A stretch of DNA of 64,000 nt from Pyxidicoccus trucidator. Lineage in GTDB: Bacteria; Myxococcota; Myxococcia; Myxococcales; Myxococcaceae. The first letter of the stretch is position 1, and each line of letters starts with the position of its first letter. Shown here one piece after another: positions 44,217 through 52,304 of the stretch. Both the position numbers and the translations under genes were made by a program. Where the stretch lies: assembly GCF_010894435.1 (NCBI RefSeq), contig NZ_JAAIXZ010000002.1:806001-870000 (forward strand). The letters are read 5' to 3'. The notes beneath the pieces are model-generated. The model worked only from the letters and a program-made list of their open reading frames with translations, searched no databases and was not told the DNA's origin.

Positions 44217-44540
44217 TCACGCTCCCGGGCGCGAATGGTAGGACTGAATGGGGCCGCCGATAAGCTCGAAGCGGTGGATGAGTTCCCCCGCGTGCTTGTA
44301 AATCTCCTCGGGGGTGGCTCTTCGGTTCGCCCGCATGAAATCTCGCCAAGCCTGGTTCCAAAGGCCCCCCCTCATGAATCCGCCTGTGCATGTCGCGCGG
44401 AATCGGCAGGGTGTAGTCGTGGATTTTGACGCCTTGCTGCCCGAACCACGGGGCAAGGTCCTCGGCTTGAGGGAAGATGTGGTGCTTCTCGAAGCGGCCG
44501 GGCGGGAGCCGGTGGGATGGAGGGGAGCTCCAGGCCAACC
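44217..44540 (-). pseudogene. sitA6: SitA6-like toxin C-terminal domain, frameshifted
   Basis: The toxin tip of a SitA6-type lipoprotein. One frame has RFEKHHIFPQAEDLAPWFGQ and VKIHDYTLPIPRDMHRRIHE (His-rich nuclease-like motif). The other continues LWNQAWRDFMRANRRATPEE, then ELIHRFELIGGPIQSYHSR to the stop. The switch happens at a run of seven G (C on the plus strand, near 44365-44371), where one base too few or too many breaks the frame. The lipoprotein N-terminus is absent: homology ends at about 44540, where another fragment begins. It is either a pseudogene, a silent cassette, or a phase-variable or miscalled homopolymer. Confidence 0.78.
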
Positions 44541-44544
44541 CCTC

Positions 44545-44779
44545 GATTGACGAAGCCGGGCTCTTCTCCATCCTGGATGGCTATCAGGTCGGCTCCCTTC
44601 ACGCCGTCGCCGCCAGGAAGCTCGAGGCCATGGCCGAGTTCGTCGAGGAAGGCCATGTGCTTCGCCTCCCGAACCGCGACGCGCCTGGAGAGATGATTGA
44701 GATCAAGCGCCTCTCCGATCTGACGGACTTCATCAAGAAGCGGGACCCGGCCATCGACATCATGAAGCTCGACTGCTGA
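44545..44779 (+). pseudogene. 3' gene fragment of unknown family
   Basis: About 77 codons encode IDEAGLFSILDGYQVGSLHA and RLPNRDAPGEMIEIKRLSDL, ending KKRDPAIDIMKLDC. The residue pattern is clearly coding, but there is no plausible start and the left edge coincides with the truncated SitA6-like frame on the other strand. No family was recognised; it could be the end of another polymorphic-toxin or immunity gene. Confidence 0.45.
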
Positions 44780-44926
44780 GGCTCAGGCCGCGGCGCTGAA
44801 GGACACCCCGCATCGACGTCGTCGGGCGGACCACGGACAACGCCTCGAGCCTGGCCAGAAGGTATTCCAGCGGGTCCTCTCCTATAGTAGTCGCCACCGC
44901 ATGACTCGCGACGGGGAGACGCACGG

Positions 44927-47404
44927 ATGAGCTCCAGCATTACGGGAGACAGCGCACGGGAGAGGTCCCGGGCGCTCTTCAAGCAAGGCGCCGAGCAGGC
45001 CATCCAGAGGAACTTCTCCGGCGCGCTCCAGTGCTGGCAGCAGGCACTCGACCTCTGCGTGCAGGAGGGGGACCTCGTCAGCCAGCCCACCCTCCTCGAC
45101 CGGATGGCCCAGGCGCTGCACCACATGGGGGATTTCTCCCGCGCCAGGCAGCACTGGCAGCGCGCCATGGACATCGCCTCGCAGGTGGGCGACGTCAGCG
45201 GCCAGAGCCGCATCCTCCTGTCCGTAGCTCGCTTCCTGGAGGCCCAGGGCCACCACGACGCCGCCCTGGCGAAGTGCCAGCAGGCGCTCCCCCTGCTGGA
45301 GCACACGGGTGACTTCCCCGGACAGGCCGCAGCGTACTCGCTCCTGACGAGGCTCGCATACGCCCGGGGGGACCTCGACACCGCCATGCAGGCCACGCAG
45401 CGGGAGATCGCCGCGCTCCAGCGGCCTCCCATGGGGCCCGGCTCCGAGGCCGCGCTGGCCACCGCGATCCAGGGACTGGCCCTCTTCCACTTCGAGCGCA
45501 AGGACATCGACCGGTCCGTGCAGCTGTCGCAGCAGGCGTTCGAGCTGCGGCAGCGGCTGGGGGACCTCCAGGGCGCGGCCCTGAGCCTCTCCAACCTCGC
45601 CACGGGCCTGGCCATGCAGGGCCAGGCGCCCCGCGCCCTCGCCGCCTGGGAGCAGGCCCTGCACATCTACGAGCAGGCCGGTGACGTGGAGAACCAGCTC
45701 GCCTCGCTCCAGAACATGGGCTCGCTCGCCTCGCGGCTGCCGGATGGCGCCTATGCCCTCTCACTCTGGGAGCGCCTGCTGGCGCTCCACGAGCGCAAGG
45801 GCGACCGCGCCGCCATGGCCCACGTCCTCACCACCATGGGCCGCCTCTGTTTTTCGCGGGGCGACGCGGCCTGGGCCTCGCGGTTCTGGACGCGGGCCCT
45901 CGCGTTCCACGAGGAGCGCGGCGACACCGCGGCCCAGGCCGTCACCCTCCACTTCCTGGGCGAGTCCTCGCTCATGCAGGGAGAGCTCCTCCCCGCCCGG
46001 AAGTACCTGGAGCAGTCGCTGGCGCTCCAGAAGCACGGCGGCGAGGCGAAGAACCGGGCCGCCACCCTCTCCAATCTGGCCACGGCCGTCTCCGTGGGCG
46101 GAGACGTCCCCGGCGCGCTCATGCTCTGGCGGCAGGCGCTGGGCCTCTTCGAGCAGCTGGGCGACGAGCAGGGACGGAACCTCACGCTCACGGCCATGGC
46201 CCGCGCCACGGCCCGCCAGGACGCGCCGTCCCGCGCCGCCGGGCCCCTGCCGGGCGCCGGGCTCCCGCCGGCCGAGCTCCGAGAGCGGGCCCTCACGCTC
46301 CACCAGCGGGCGCATGAGCTGCTCAACGCGCGCAACCTCGACGAGGCCCTCGAGTGCTGGCACGAAACGGACGCGCTCCTCGAGGCCGCCAGCGACGTGC
46401 GCGTCAGGGCTCAAATCCTCAACAACTTGGCCGAGGTGAGCGCGCGGTTCGGGGACGCCTCGCGAGCGCTCGCGCTGAGGCGGCGGGCCGCGACGCTCTT
46501 CGCCCAGGGGGGCGACGTGCGCAATCACGCCGCCATGCTCCAGGAGATGGCCAGGCTCCTGTTCGAGCAGGGCGACGCCCACGGCGGCTCCCAGCTCCTG
46601 GCGCAGGCCCGCGAGGTGCTGGAGAAGGCGGGGGACGTGCGCGGGCAGTTCATGCTCGTCGAGCTCGCCGGCTGCGACTTCGCCACCCGTGGCCACGACG
46701 CCCAGGCGCGCCCATACCTGGAACGGGCCCTGAATCTGAGCGAGGTGCTGGGCGACATGAAGGCGCGGGCCACCGTCCTCCTCAACCTGGCCACCGTCGT
46801 CTCCAACCTGAAGGACGCCCCTCTCGCCGCGAAGCTCTGGCAGGAATCCCTCGAGCTGCACGAGCGGCTCGGGGAGGCAGCCGGCGCGGCCGCCGCCCTC
46901 CACAACATGGCACTGCACGCCCGCGAGGAGGGAGACGTGGCGCGCAGCCGCGCGCTGTGGCTCCGGGCCGCGCCGCTGTTCGCCTCCGCCCGGCAGTGGG
47001 CCCACCTGGTCGCGGCCCTCGACAATGCGGTCCACGCGCCCACTCGCGAGGACACCGGCCTGCTGGCGCAGGCGCTCTGGCTGACCCTCCGCGTCCCGGA
47101 CGTGCACCCCGAGCTGTCGCTGACGCTCACCCAGAAGCTCCTCCAGGTGTTGACGCCCGGCTGGTTCCTGGCGCCGCTGCTGGCCGCCACCGCGGACCAC
47201 CTCGTCCAGGAGCGCGCGCGGCAAGCCCCCCACTACCTGGAGCTCGCCAAGGCGGCCCGGCGGCTGCGTGAGGCGTGCGGCCCCGTCCGGGAGCTCCTGA
47301 ACGCGGAGGTCGTCGTGTCGCAAGCGCCCACCGTGCTCCAGGGCCTGGAGCGGCTGGTCGGCGAGCGGGACTGGCTCTTCCAGCACCACCCCTGGCAGGG
47401 GTAG
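44927..47404 (+). CDS. Large TPR-repeat protein
   Basis: An 825-residue protein made almost wholly of tetratricopeptide-like helical hairpins, about 17 in series, with recurring patterns such as ALSLSNLATGLAMQGQAPRA and ATVLLNLATVVSNLKDAPLA. There is no signal peptide, membrane helix or enzymatic domain, so a cytoplasmic scaffold is expected. A Pro/Ala-rich break near residue 440 divides two superhelices. The ATG at 44927 follows GGGGAGACGCACGG. The gene is intact and lies within the repeat-bounded segment between copies D and E. It might bind effectors or other neighbours, but that is only suggested by location. Confidence 0.85.
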   Translation: MSSSITGDSARERSRALFKQGAEQAIQRNFSGALQCWQQALDLCVQEGDLVSQPTLLDRMAQALHHMGDFSRARQHWQRAMDIASQVGDVSGQSRILLSVARFLEAQGHHDAALAKCQQALPLLEHTGDFPGQAAAYSLLTRLAYARGDLDTAMQATQREIAALQRPPMGPGSEAALATAIQGLALFHFERKDIDRSVQLSQQAFELRQRLGDLQGAALSLSNLATGLAMQGQAPRALAAWEQALHIYEQAGDVENQLASLQNMGSLASRLPDGAYALSLWERLLALHERKGDRAAMAHVLTTMGRLCFSRGDAAWASRFWTRALAFHEERGDTAAQAVTLHFLGESSLMQGELLPARKYLEQSLALQKHGGEAKNRAATLSNLATAVSVGGDVPGALMLWRQALGLFEQLGDEQGRNLTLTAMARATARQDAPSRAAGPLPGAGLPPAELRERALTLHQRAHELLNARNLDEALECWHETDALLEAASDVRVRAQILNNLAEVSARFGDASRALALRRRAATLFAQGGDVRNHAAMLQEMARLLFEQGDAHGGSQLLAQAREVLEKAGDVRGQFMLVELAGCDFATRGHDAQARPYLERALNLSEVLGDMKARATVLLNLATVVSNLKDAPLAAKLWQESLELHERLGEAAGAAAALHNMALHAREEGDVARSRALWLRAAPLFASARQWAHLVAALDNAVHAPTREDTGLLAQALWLTLRVPDVHPELSLTLTQKLLQVLTPGWFLAPLLAATADHLVQERARQAPHYLELAKAARRLREACGPVRELLNAEVVVSQAPTVLQGLERLVGERDWLFQHHPWQG

Positions 47405-47484
47405 CGCTCAGCGGGTGTCGGTGGGCAGCGCCCGGCCCTCCGGCCATGCCTCCCATGGGGGCGCTGCGTGAGAAGATGGGGACC

Positions 47485-47676
47485 ATGCTTCCTGCCTCCT
47501 TGCTCCTCGCGCTCGCCCTCGTGGCGGCCCCGCCTTCCTTCGAACAACTGAGAGCGGAAGGTACCCGCGCCTACGAGGCGAAGAACTGGAAGGCGGCGTG
47601 TCGCGCCTTCATGGCGGCTGCCCAGCTCGATGAGAAGCACGCCCAGAACCAGGCGGACCTCGGGCTGTACGCATAG
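47485..47676 (+). pseudogene. Secreted TPR protein, truncated by element copy E
   Basis: The first 63 codons of an exported protein: signal peptide MLPASLLLALALVAAPPS, then the start of a TPR (YEAKNWKAACRAFMAAAQLD). The frame is cut in mid-repeat at 47673, where the IS91-like terminus begins; the terminus itself supplies the TAG stop (GC-ATAGG). The 3' part is not seen nearby. This is a clean example of the element end disrupting a gene. Confidence 0.82.
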
Positions 47677-48124
47677 GCGGAATTGGCGGCCACTTTCACC
47701 TCGGCGTCCGGTAGCCGCTCTGTGCGCCCCCCTCGGACGCTGGCGGGCCGTGGCCCTCGAGGGGGTGCGCGGCCTCCCGCCGCCTGCCTGCGCGCGCACT
47801 GAGTGCCTGTCGGGCGGCCTGTGTGGCCCAGCCGGTACCGCTGAAACCGAGGTGTCGGGGGGCCTGTGCCCTTCAGTGCAGCCACTGCCCTTGGGGCGGG
47901 CCTCGTGCAGAGGCCAGGGGCCAGGGGAGGGTGGGCCACCCCAGGTGCCTCAACACCTCCTTGACGCCGGGGCCTTTGAGCACCGCCAGTGCCCTCCGGC
48001 GCCCGCCGCAGCCAGGACAGGTGAAGACGTCGAAGTCGAAACTGCGCTTCAGCAGCGTCGCCTGGTCCCACCGCGCAGCGCGCTGCTTCCTCCGCACCTC
48101 CGCAGCGCCTGCTGGGGCCTCAGC
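47673..48124 (-). mobile_element. IS91-like element end, copy E
   Basis: About 452 bases: outer terminus (ATAGGCGGAATTGGCGGCC), 200 non-coding bases, then the transposase 3' end from its TGA at 47873 (frame with [29 protein letters not shown] and VLRHLGW). It breaks off at CCTCAGC, as copy C does. It interrupts a secreted TPR gene on its left and is followed by the AHH toxin lipoprotein on its right. Confidence 0.87.
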
Positions 48125-48234
48125 CGACGCGCGGCAGGCAACGCTTCGGCGCCGGGGACCCGGTCAGTACCGAGCGGCGTCCAGGGCAGCAAGGCACCGT
48201 AGAATGCCCGGATGACCCCACACGGCAGGCTCCG

Positions 48235-49515
48235 GTGAGACAAGTCTTCGCGATAGGGCTGTCCCTGCTGCTCACGGCGACGGGCTGCGCGGGCACGCGC
48301 GTGGTGCGCCTGGACACGGGCCAGGGTCGACCGCTGGAGTACAGGCCTCCCCGTGGGGACAGGTCCGTGAAGGTGGACGAGGATGCTTTCAAGGAGGCAC
48401 TGACGCGGCTCGTGGTGGAACTGCCCCTCTTCATCCGCCCCGCCGAGGCCGGGTGGCTGGTGCGCGCCTCCACCCGGGGTTCCTCCGTGGACACCGCCCT
48501 GCGGAGTGCGCTGCGCAAGAGCTATGGGCGGTGGTGCCAGGCACATGAGGCCGGTGGCGACTGTCTCTCCCTCCTGGAGGACGGGCTGCACTTCAGCCCC
48601 ATGCACAAGCTGACGTTGGCGCTGGGCCTGTCACTGGACCCGATGCACGAGAGCATCGCCGATGCGGTGGAGGACACCGTCAATCCGCAGCTCTTCTATG
48701 CCGTGGTGGTGACGGGGCTGGTCTCCTGGGTGGCGCTGGCGGCGAACCCCGAGCCGGTCTTCACCAAGGTGGCGGCGGTGCTGGCGGCCGTCCTGGTGGT
48801 GTACCTGGGCGTCGACGCCTTCCTGGCGCTCGTGAGCGCCTGCTTCGAGCTGAAGCAGTCCGCGGACAGGGCCACCACGTTCCAGGAGCTGGAAGAGGCG
48901 GGCGAGCGCTTCGGAAAGGTCCTCGGCGCGGAAGGGGCTCGCGTGTTCGTGCTGGCCATGACGGCGCTGTTGACCCGGGGAGTGACGGCGGGCACCACGT
49001 GGCTGGCCTCGCGGCTTCCCCTTCTCCCGAGCTTCGCGGAAGCCACGGCACTGGGCGCCTCGCAGGTTGGCCTCAACCTCGCCGCCGTCGAGGGCGTGAG
49101 TGCGGTGGGGGTGGTGAAGGGCCAGCTCTCCATCATCCTGGCCCCCAATGCATTGGCCATGGCGGCCCGAGGCCCAGGCGGTGGAGTCCGCACCGAGGAC
49201 CATCACCTGGCCACCATCCGCAACGAGATCTCCACCGCGCGTGGAGGGCCATGGACGCCGAGGTTCAGGGACCTCTTCAAGAAAGCCGGAATGAAGCTGG
49301 GCGACCCAGAGAACATTGTTCCGGTCGCGGGCCACAAAGGGCCTCATCCCCAGAGGTACCATGAGCGAATCTACGAGCGGTTGGAGGTCGCAACGCGGCA
49401 CTGCCAGGGCTTCGAGCAATGCCGGAAGGTACTCACCAGGGAACTGGAGCGACTCGCCCGGGAAGCCAGTACTCCGGGCTCCACCCTCAACAGGCTCCTC
49501 ACCCAGCGCGAATAG
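48235..49515 (+). CDS. AHH nuclease-domain lipoprotein toxin (SitA-like candidate)
   Basis: A 426-residue lipoprotein. The signal ends in a lipobox (LLLTATGC). Two hydrophobic stretches (LFYAVVVTGLVSWVALA and VLAAVLVVYLGVDAFLALV) lie in the middle. The C-terminal domain resembles the AHH/HNH nuclease superfamily: DHHLATIRNEISTARGGPWT, then FRDLFKKAGMKLGDPENIV, GHKGPHPQRYHERI and a helical end. The first His pair and the GHxGPHPxxYH motif would form the metal site. The GTG at 48235 has a weak ribosome site. An Imm11-type gene follows after 14 bases. Lipoprotein plus nuclease tip plus immunity matches the Sit layout of outer-membrane exchange, but delivery is inferred. Confidence 0.82.
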   Translation: MRQVFAIGLSLLLTATGCAGTRVVRLDTGQGRPLEYRPPRGDRSVKVDEDAFKEALTRLVVELPLFIRPAEAGWLVRASTRGSSVDTALRSALRKSYGRWCQAHEAGGDCLSLLEDGLHFSPMHKLTLALGLSLDPMHESIADAVEDTVNPQLFYAVVVTGLVSWVALAANPEPVFTKVAAVLAAVLVVYLGVDAFLALVSACFELKQSADRATTFQELEEAGERFGKVLGAEGARVFVLAMTALLTRGVTAGTTWLASRLPLLPSFAEATALGASQVGLNLAAVEGVSAVGVVKGQLSIILAPNALAMAARGPGGGVRTEDHHLATIRNEISTARGGPWTPRFRDLFKKAGMKLGDPENIVPVAGHKGPHPQRYHERIYERLEVATRHCQGFEQCRKVLTRELERLAREASTPGSTLNRLLTQRE

Positions 49516-49529
49516 GCAGGACCCTCGCC

Positions 49530-50099
49530 ATGTCGAAGCGGTACTTCAGACTCTCCGATGATGTCTCCATCCCGAACCGCTGGGACCTGGGGCATCCGGC
49601 GGACAGTCAGGGTCACGAGCTCGAGGACCCCTGGCAGTTCACGGACGGGCGCCCGCTGCATGTCGAGGAGCACCTCCGGATTCCCGTTCGGGGCGCCGGC
49701 CGGCGGCTCGACTTCTCTCATGCGAGCTTCAGCACCCCCGTCGTCCACGCACGGCTCGCTGCCCTCTTCACGGAACTCGCACCCACGGACGTGCAGCTCG
49801 TTCCCGTGGAAGTCACCAGGCAGCCCGAGCAGTACTGCATCCTCGTCGCGACCCGTCTCATCCGCTGCATTGATGACCAGCGGTCCACGGAGGTTGTGTA
49901 CTGGACTCCAGAGGATGAACGGCCCGACAAGGTCGGTGAGTATCGGGATGTCTACGAGCTGCGCATCGACCCCTCGAAGGTGGGAGAGGCGAAGGTATTC
50001 CGCACCTGGGGCTGGCCCATCGTCCTCATCGTCTCCGAGGACCTCAAGGCCGCGCTGGAGCGGGAGAAGGCCACGGGCGTGAAGTTCACCGAGGTATAG
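49530..50099 (+). CDS. Imm11-type (DUF1629/MXAN_0049-like) immunity protein
   Basis: A 189-residue cytoplasmic protein starting MSKRYFRLSDDVSIPNRWDL. The order of conserved elements (N-terminal YF-L-D, middle LVATRLIRCIDD, FRTWGWPIVLIVSEDLKAAL and a terminal TGVKF) fits the Imm11 family described as the partner of myxobacterial nuclease toxins. It follows the AHH lipoprotein by 14 bases on the same strand, so it should neutralise that toxin. It is intact. The stop is 32 bases before the terminus of repeat copy F, so the pair is neatly enclosed by two direct element copies. Confidence 0.82.
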   Translation: MSKRYFRLSDDVSIPNRWDLGHPADSQGHELEDPWQFTDGRPLHVEEHLRIPVRGAGRRLDFSHASFSTPVVHARLAALFTELAPTDVQLVPVEVTRQPEQYCILVATRLIRCIDDQRSTEVVYWTPEDERPDKVGEYRDVYELRIDPSKVGEAKVFRTWGWPIVLIVSEDLKAALEREKATGVKFTEV

Positions 50100-50131
50100 C
50101 TCCCACGCCCCCTCAGTGCAGCGTCACGTTC

Positions 50132-51200
50132 AGGCGGAATGGGCGGCCCCTTTCACCTCGGCGTCCGGTAGCCCCTCGATGCGCCCCCTCGGACGCTGGC
50201 GGGCCGTGGCCCTCGAGGGGGGGCGTGGCCCCCGCCGCCTGCCTGCGCGCGCACGGCTTGCCTGTCGGGCGGCCTCTGGGGCCCAGCCGGTGCCGCTGAA
50301 ACCGAGGTGTCGGGGGCCTGTGCCCTTCCGTGCAGCCACTCCCCTTGGGGCGGGCCTCGTGCAGGGGCCAGGGGCCAGGGGACGGTGGGCAACCCCAGGT
50401 GCCTCAACACCTCCTTGACTCCGGGGCCTTTGAGCACCGCCAGTCCCCTCCGGCGCCCGCCGCAGCCAGGACAGGTGAAGACGTGGAAGTCGAAACTGCG
50501 CTTCAGCAGTGTCGCCCAGTCCAACCGCGCAGCGCGCTGCTTCCTCCGCACCTCCGCAGCGCCAGCAGGGGCCTCCGCTGAAATTGGCGCTGGCGCCTCG
50601 GACTTGGGTACCCCCGGGGCCGCAGCGCCGCGCCCGGGGCAAAGAGGCCATGGAAGCGGACAAGGTTGCTGCCGGGCGGAGGTACCAGCGCGGCCAGCCG
50701 CCGCAGGAAGGCGTCCACCGGCAGCACCAGGTCGCTGGTGCCGTCCGGCAGCGGCAGCTTCGTGCGGTAGGAGAGGCGCCCATCCTCCAGCCTCGTCAGC
50801 CTCTCCAGCGCCAGGGCCCCTCTCGCCCCGTAGCGGCACAGCCTCTCCAGCCCCTCCCTGTCATTGGCATGCAGGTGGGTGTTGGCGTGCAGGGAGAAGC
50901 CCTCCAGTTGCGCGCAGCGAGGGCGACTCCTCGGCGGCGCTCGCACCTCCACCTTGGCCCGGAATCGGTGCTCGGCTTGCCCCGGAACACGCACAGGAGG
51001 GGCACAGGCCCCGCCCCTTGCAGCTGAAGGCCACCAGCAACTCGTCCTTGCACCCCTCGCAGCGCACCCGGGCGAAGCCATGGGCCAGTACCCCGCACTC
51101 CCAATAGCGGGCAAACTCCCGCTCCACGAAGCGCGGCAGGCCCCGGCCCACCGCCTGCACCTCCTCGAGGAGGGTGGCCAGGCCCTCCCCCCGACGCCTA
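50132..51200 (-). mobile_element. IS91-like element, copy F (longest remnant)
   Basis: The most complete copy. From the left it has the terminus (AGGCGGAATGGGCGGCC), the non-coding part, the transposase C-terminus with FHVFTCPGCGGRRRG, the Y2-domain end ([21 protein letters not shown]) and [20 protein letters not shown]. After a deletion that removes the HUH/two-Tyr core, it has the N-terminal zinc module ([29 protein letters not shown]). The usual stop near 50327 is mutated. The frame is broken several times, so it is inactive. It adjoins the right end of the island. Confidence 0.85.
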
Positions 51201-51262
51201 CCCGGAAGGACGCTACCGGGCGAGGCCGACAGAGAAGGCCTCAAGGGCGAACTGGGCCTGGA

Positions 51263-51294
51263 CCGTTCACGCCTCGGGCTCCTGACGCAGTAGT
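51263..51294. repeat. Right terminal inverted repeat of the island
   Basis: Reverse-complement partner of 15481-15512 (27 of 32 positions match). Read outward-in on the minus strand it begins ACTACTGCGTCAGGAGCCC. It lies directly inside the GTTAGC repeat at 51295. Confidence 0.8.
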
Positions 51295-51300
51295 GTTAGC
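51295..51300. repeat. Right direct repeat (putative target-site duplication)
   Basis: GTTAGC, two bases before the permease ATG at 51303. It equals 15475-15480, which covers the end of the ATPase gene. Removing the island and one copy gives GGGGAGGGGTTAGCGCATG, a normal short intergenic junction with a strong ribosome-binding site. Confidence 0.75.
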
Positions 51301-51302
51301 GC

Positions 51303-52103
51303 ATGGCGTTCCGTCCCCGGCGGGCGATGGCGGTGTTCTGGAAGGACTTCCTCGACCTGCGGAAGAATGTGGGGCTGCTGGTGTCCATGGCGGTGCTGCC
51401 CACCGTCATGGTGCTGGTGCCCATTGGCGTGGTGTGGTCCTACGTGCGCACGCCCAACCACGCGGACCTGCGCAGCGTGGCGCTGTTCTATGACCCCAGC
51501 CTGCCGCTGGGGGCGAGCGCCGCGCGCTTCCTCATCGACAAGACGCTCACCGACTGGTTCGGGATGTTCCTGGTGATGCCGGTGTTCGTCCCCATCCTCA
51601 TCGCCTCGCAGAGCGTGGCGGGGGAGAAGGAGCGCCGCACGCTGGAGCCCCTGCTCGCGTCGCCGGTGACGTCGGCGGAGCTGGTGACGGGCAAGAGCCT
51701 GGCGGCCCTGGTGCCCGCGGTGGCGATTACCTGGGTGGCCTTCCTCTTCTTCTGCGTGGGCGTGGACATCGTCGCGTGGCCGCTGGTGAAGATGCCGCTG
51801 ATGCCGAACGCGCTGTGGACGTTCGGCGTGTTCGTCATCGCCCCGCTGTTCGCCTTCTTCGGCAACGGCGTGGCGGTGCTCATCTCCGCGCGGGTGAGCG
51901 AGGCGCGCATGGCCCAGCAGCTCTCCGCGCTGGTGGTGCTGCCCCTGGTGGGCATGGTGGGCGGCCAGGTGGCGGGCTTCCTGAAGGCGGGGCTGGGCTA
52001 CTACGCGCTCCAGGGGGCCGTGGTGCTGGTGCTGGACGGCTTCCTGCTGTGGGCCAGCATCCGCCTGCTGGACCGCGAGCGCCTGGTGAGCCGCTGGGGC
52101 TGA
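51303..52103 (+). CDS. ABC-2 type transporter permease
   Basis: A 266-residue integral membrane protein with about six hydrophobic helices, the NatB-like ABC-2 pattern, and the characteristic cytoplasmic segment AGEKERRTLEPLLASPVTSA after the second helix. It should pair with an ABC ATPase; none lies next to it now. The only candidate in the window is the one ending at 15479, which it would follow by three bases if the island were removed. The present upstream sequence (CGCAGTAGTGTTAGCGC) has no good Shine-Dalgarno, because the original GAGGGGAGGGG stayed with the ATPase. Expression may therefore be reduced or depend on a new promoter. Confidence 0.9.
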   Translation: MAFRPRRAMAVFWKDFLDLRKNVGLLVSMAVLPTVMVLVPIGVVWSYVRTPNHADLRSVALFYDPSLPLGASAARFLIDKTLTDWFGMFLVMPVFVPILIASQSVAGEKERRTLEPLLASPVTSAELVTGKSLAALVPAVAITWVAFLFFCVGVDIVAWPLVKMPLMPNALWTFGVFVIAPLFAFFGNGVAVLISARVSEARMAQQLSALVVLPLVGMVGGQVAGFLKAGLGYYALQGAVVLVLDGFLLWASIRLLDRERLVSRWG

Positions 52104-52304
52104 GCCGGACGTCGGTTTCCGCGCTTTGGCTGGCGGCCCGGTGACCGAGCGGCTAGGCAATGGCCAGTGAAACTGGCATCTTACGAGCGGGCAGCCGGGC
52201 GGCAGCGGGCGCGCTTTCGTCGCGGGTGCCACGTTCTTAAGAGGTTGTGGGTGGCGGTGCGGGTCGACCGGCTGCCAACGCGGCCACGGAGGCGCTGACT
52301 AGCA

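Larger units (their letters stand above)
15481..51294. mobile_element. 35.8-kb toxin-rich island inserted in an ABC transporter operon
   Basis: The interval is bounded by 32-bp imperfect inverted repeats and flanked by GTTAGC direct repeats. It separates an ABC ATPase from an ABC-2 permease that would otherwise be three bases apart. Its content is unlike the flanks: many 5'- or 3'-truncated genes, remnants of IS110, IS66 and IS91-like elements, and several toxin-immunity loci. No intact transposase or integrase was found inside. It could therefore be an old insertion sequence that accreted cargo, or a composite element mobilised in trans. The class of the founding element is not identified. 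Confidence 0.75.

Noticed and set aside
15475..51300. A tRNA-targeted integrative element or prophage
   Set aside because: No tRNA gene, integrase, excisionase or phage structural gene was seen; the ends are inverted repeats with a short direct repeat instead of a tRNA-derived attachment site.
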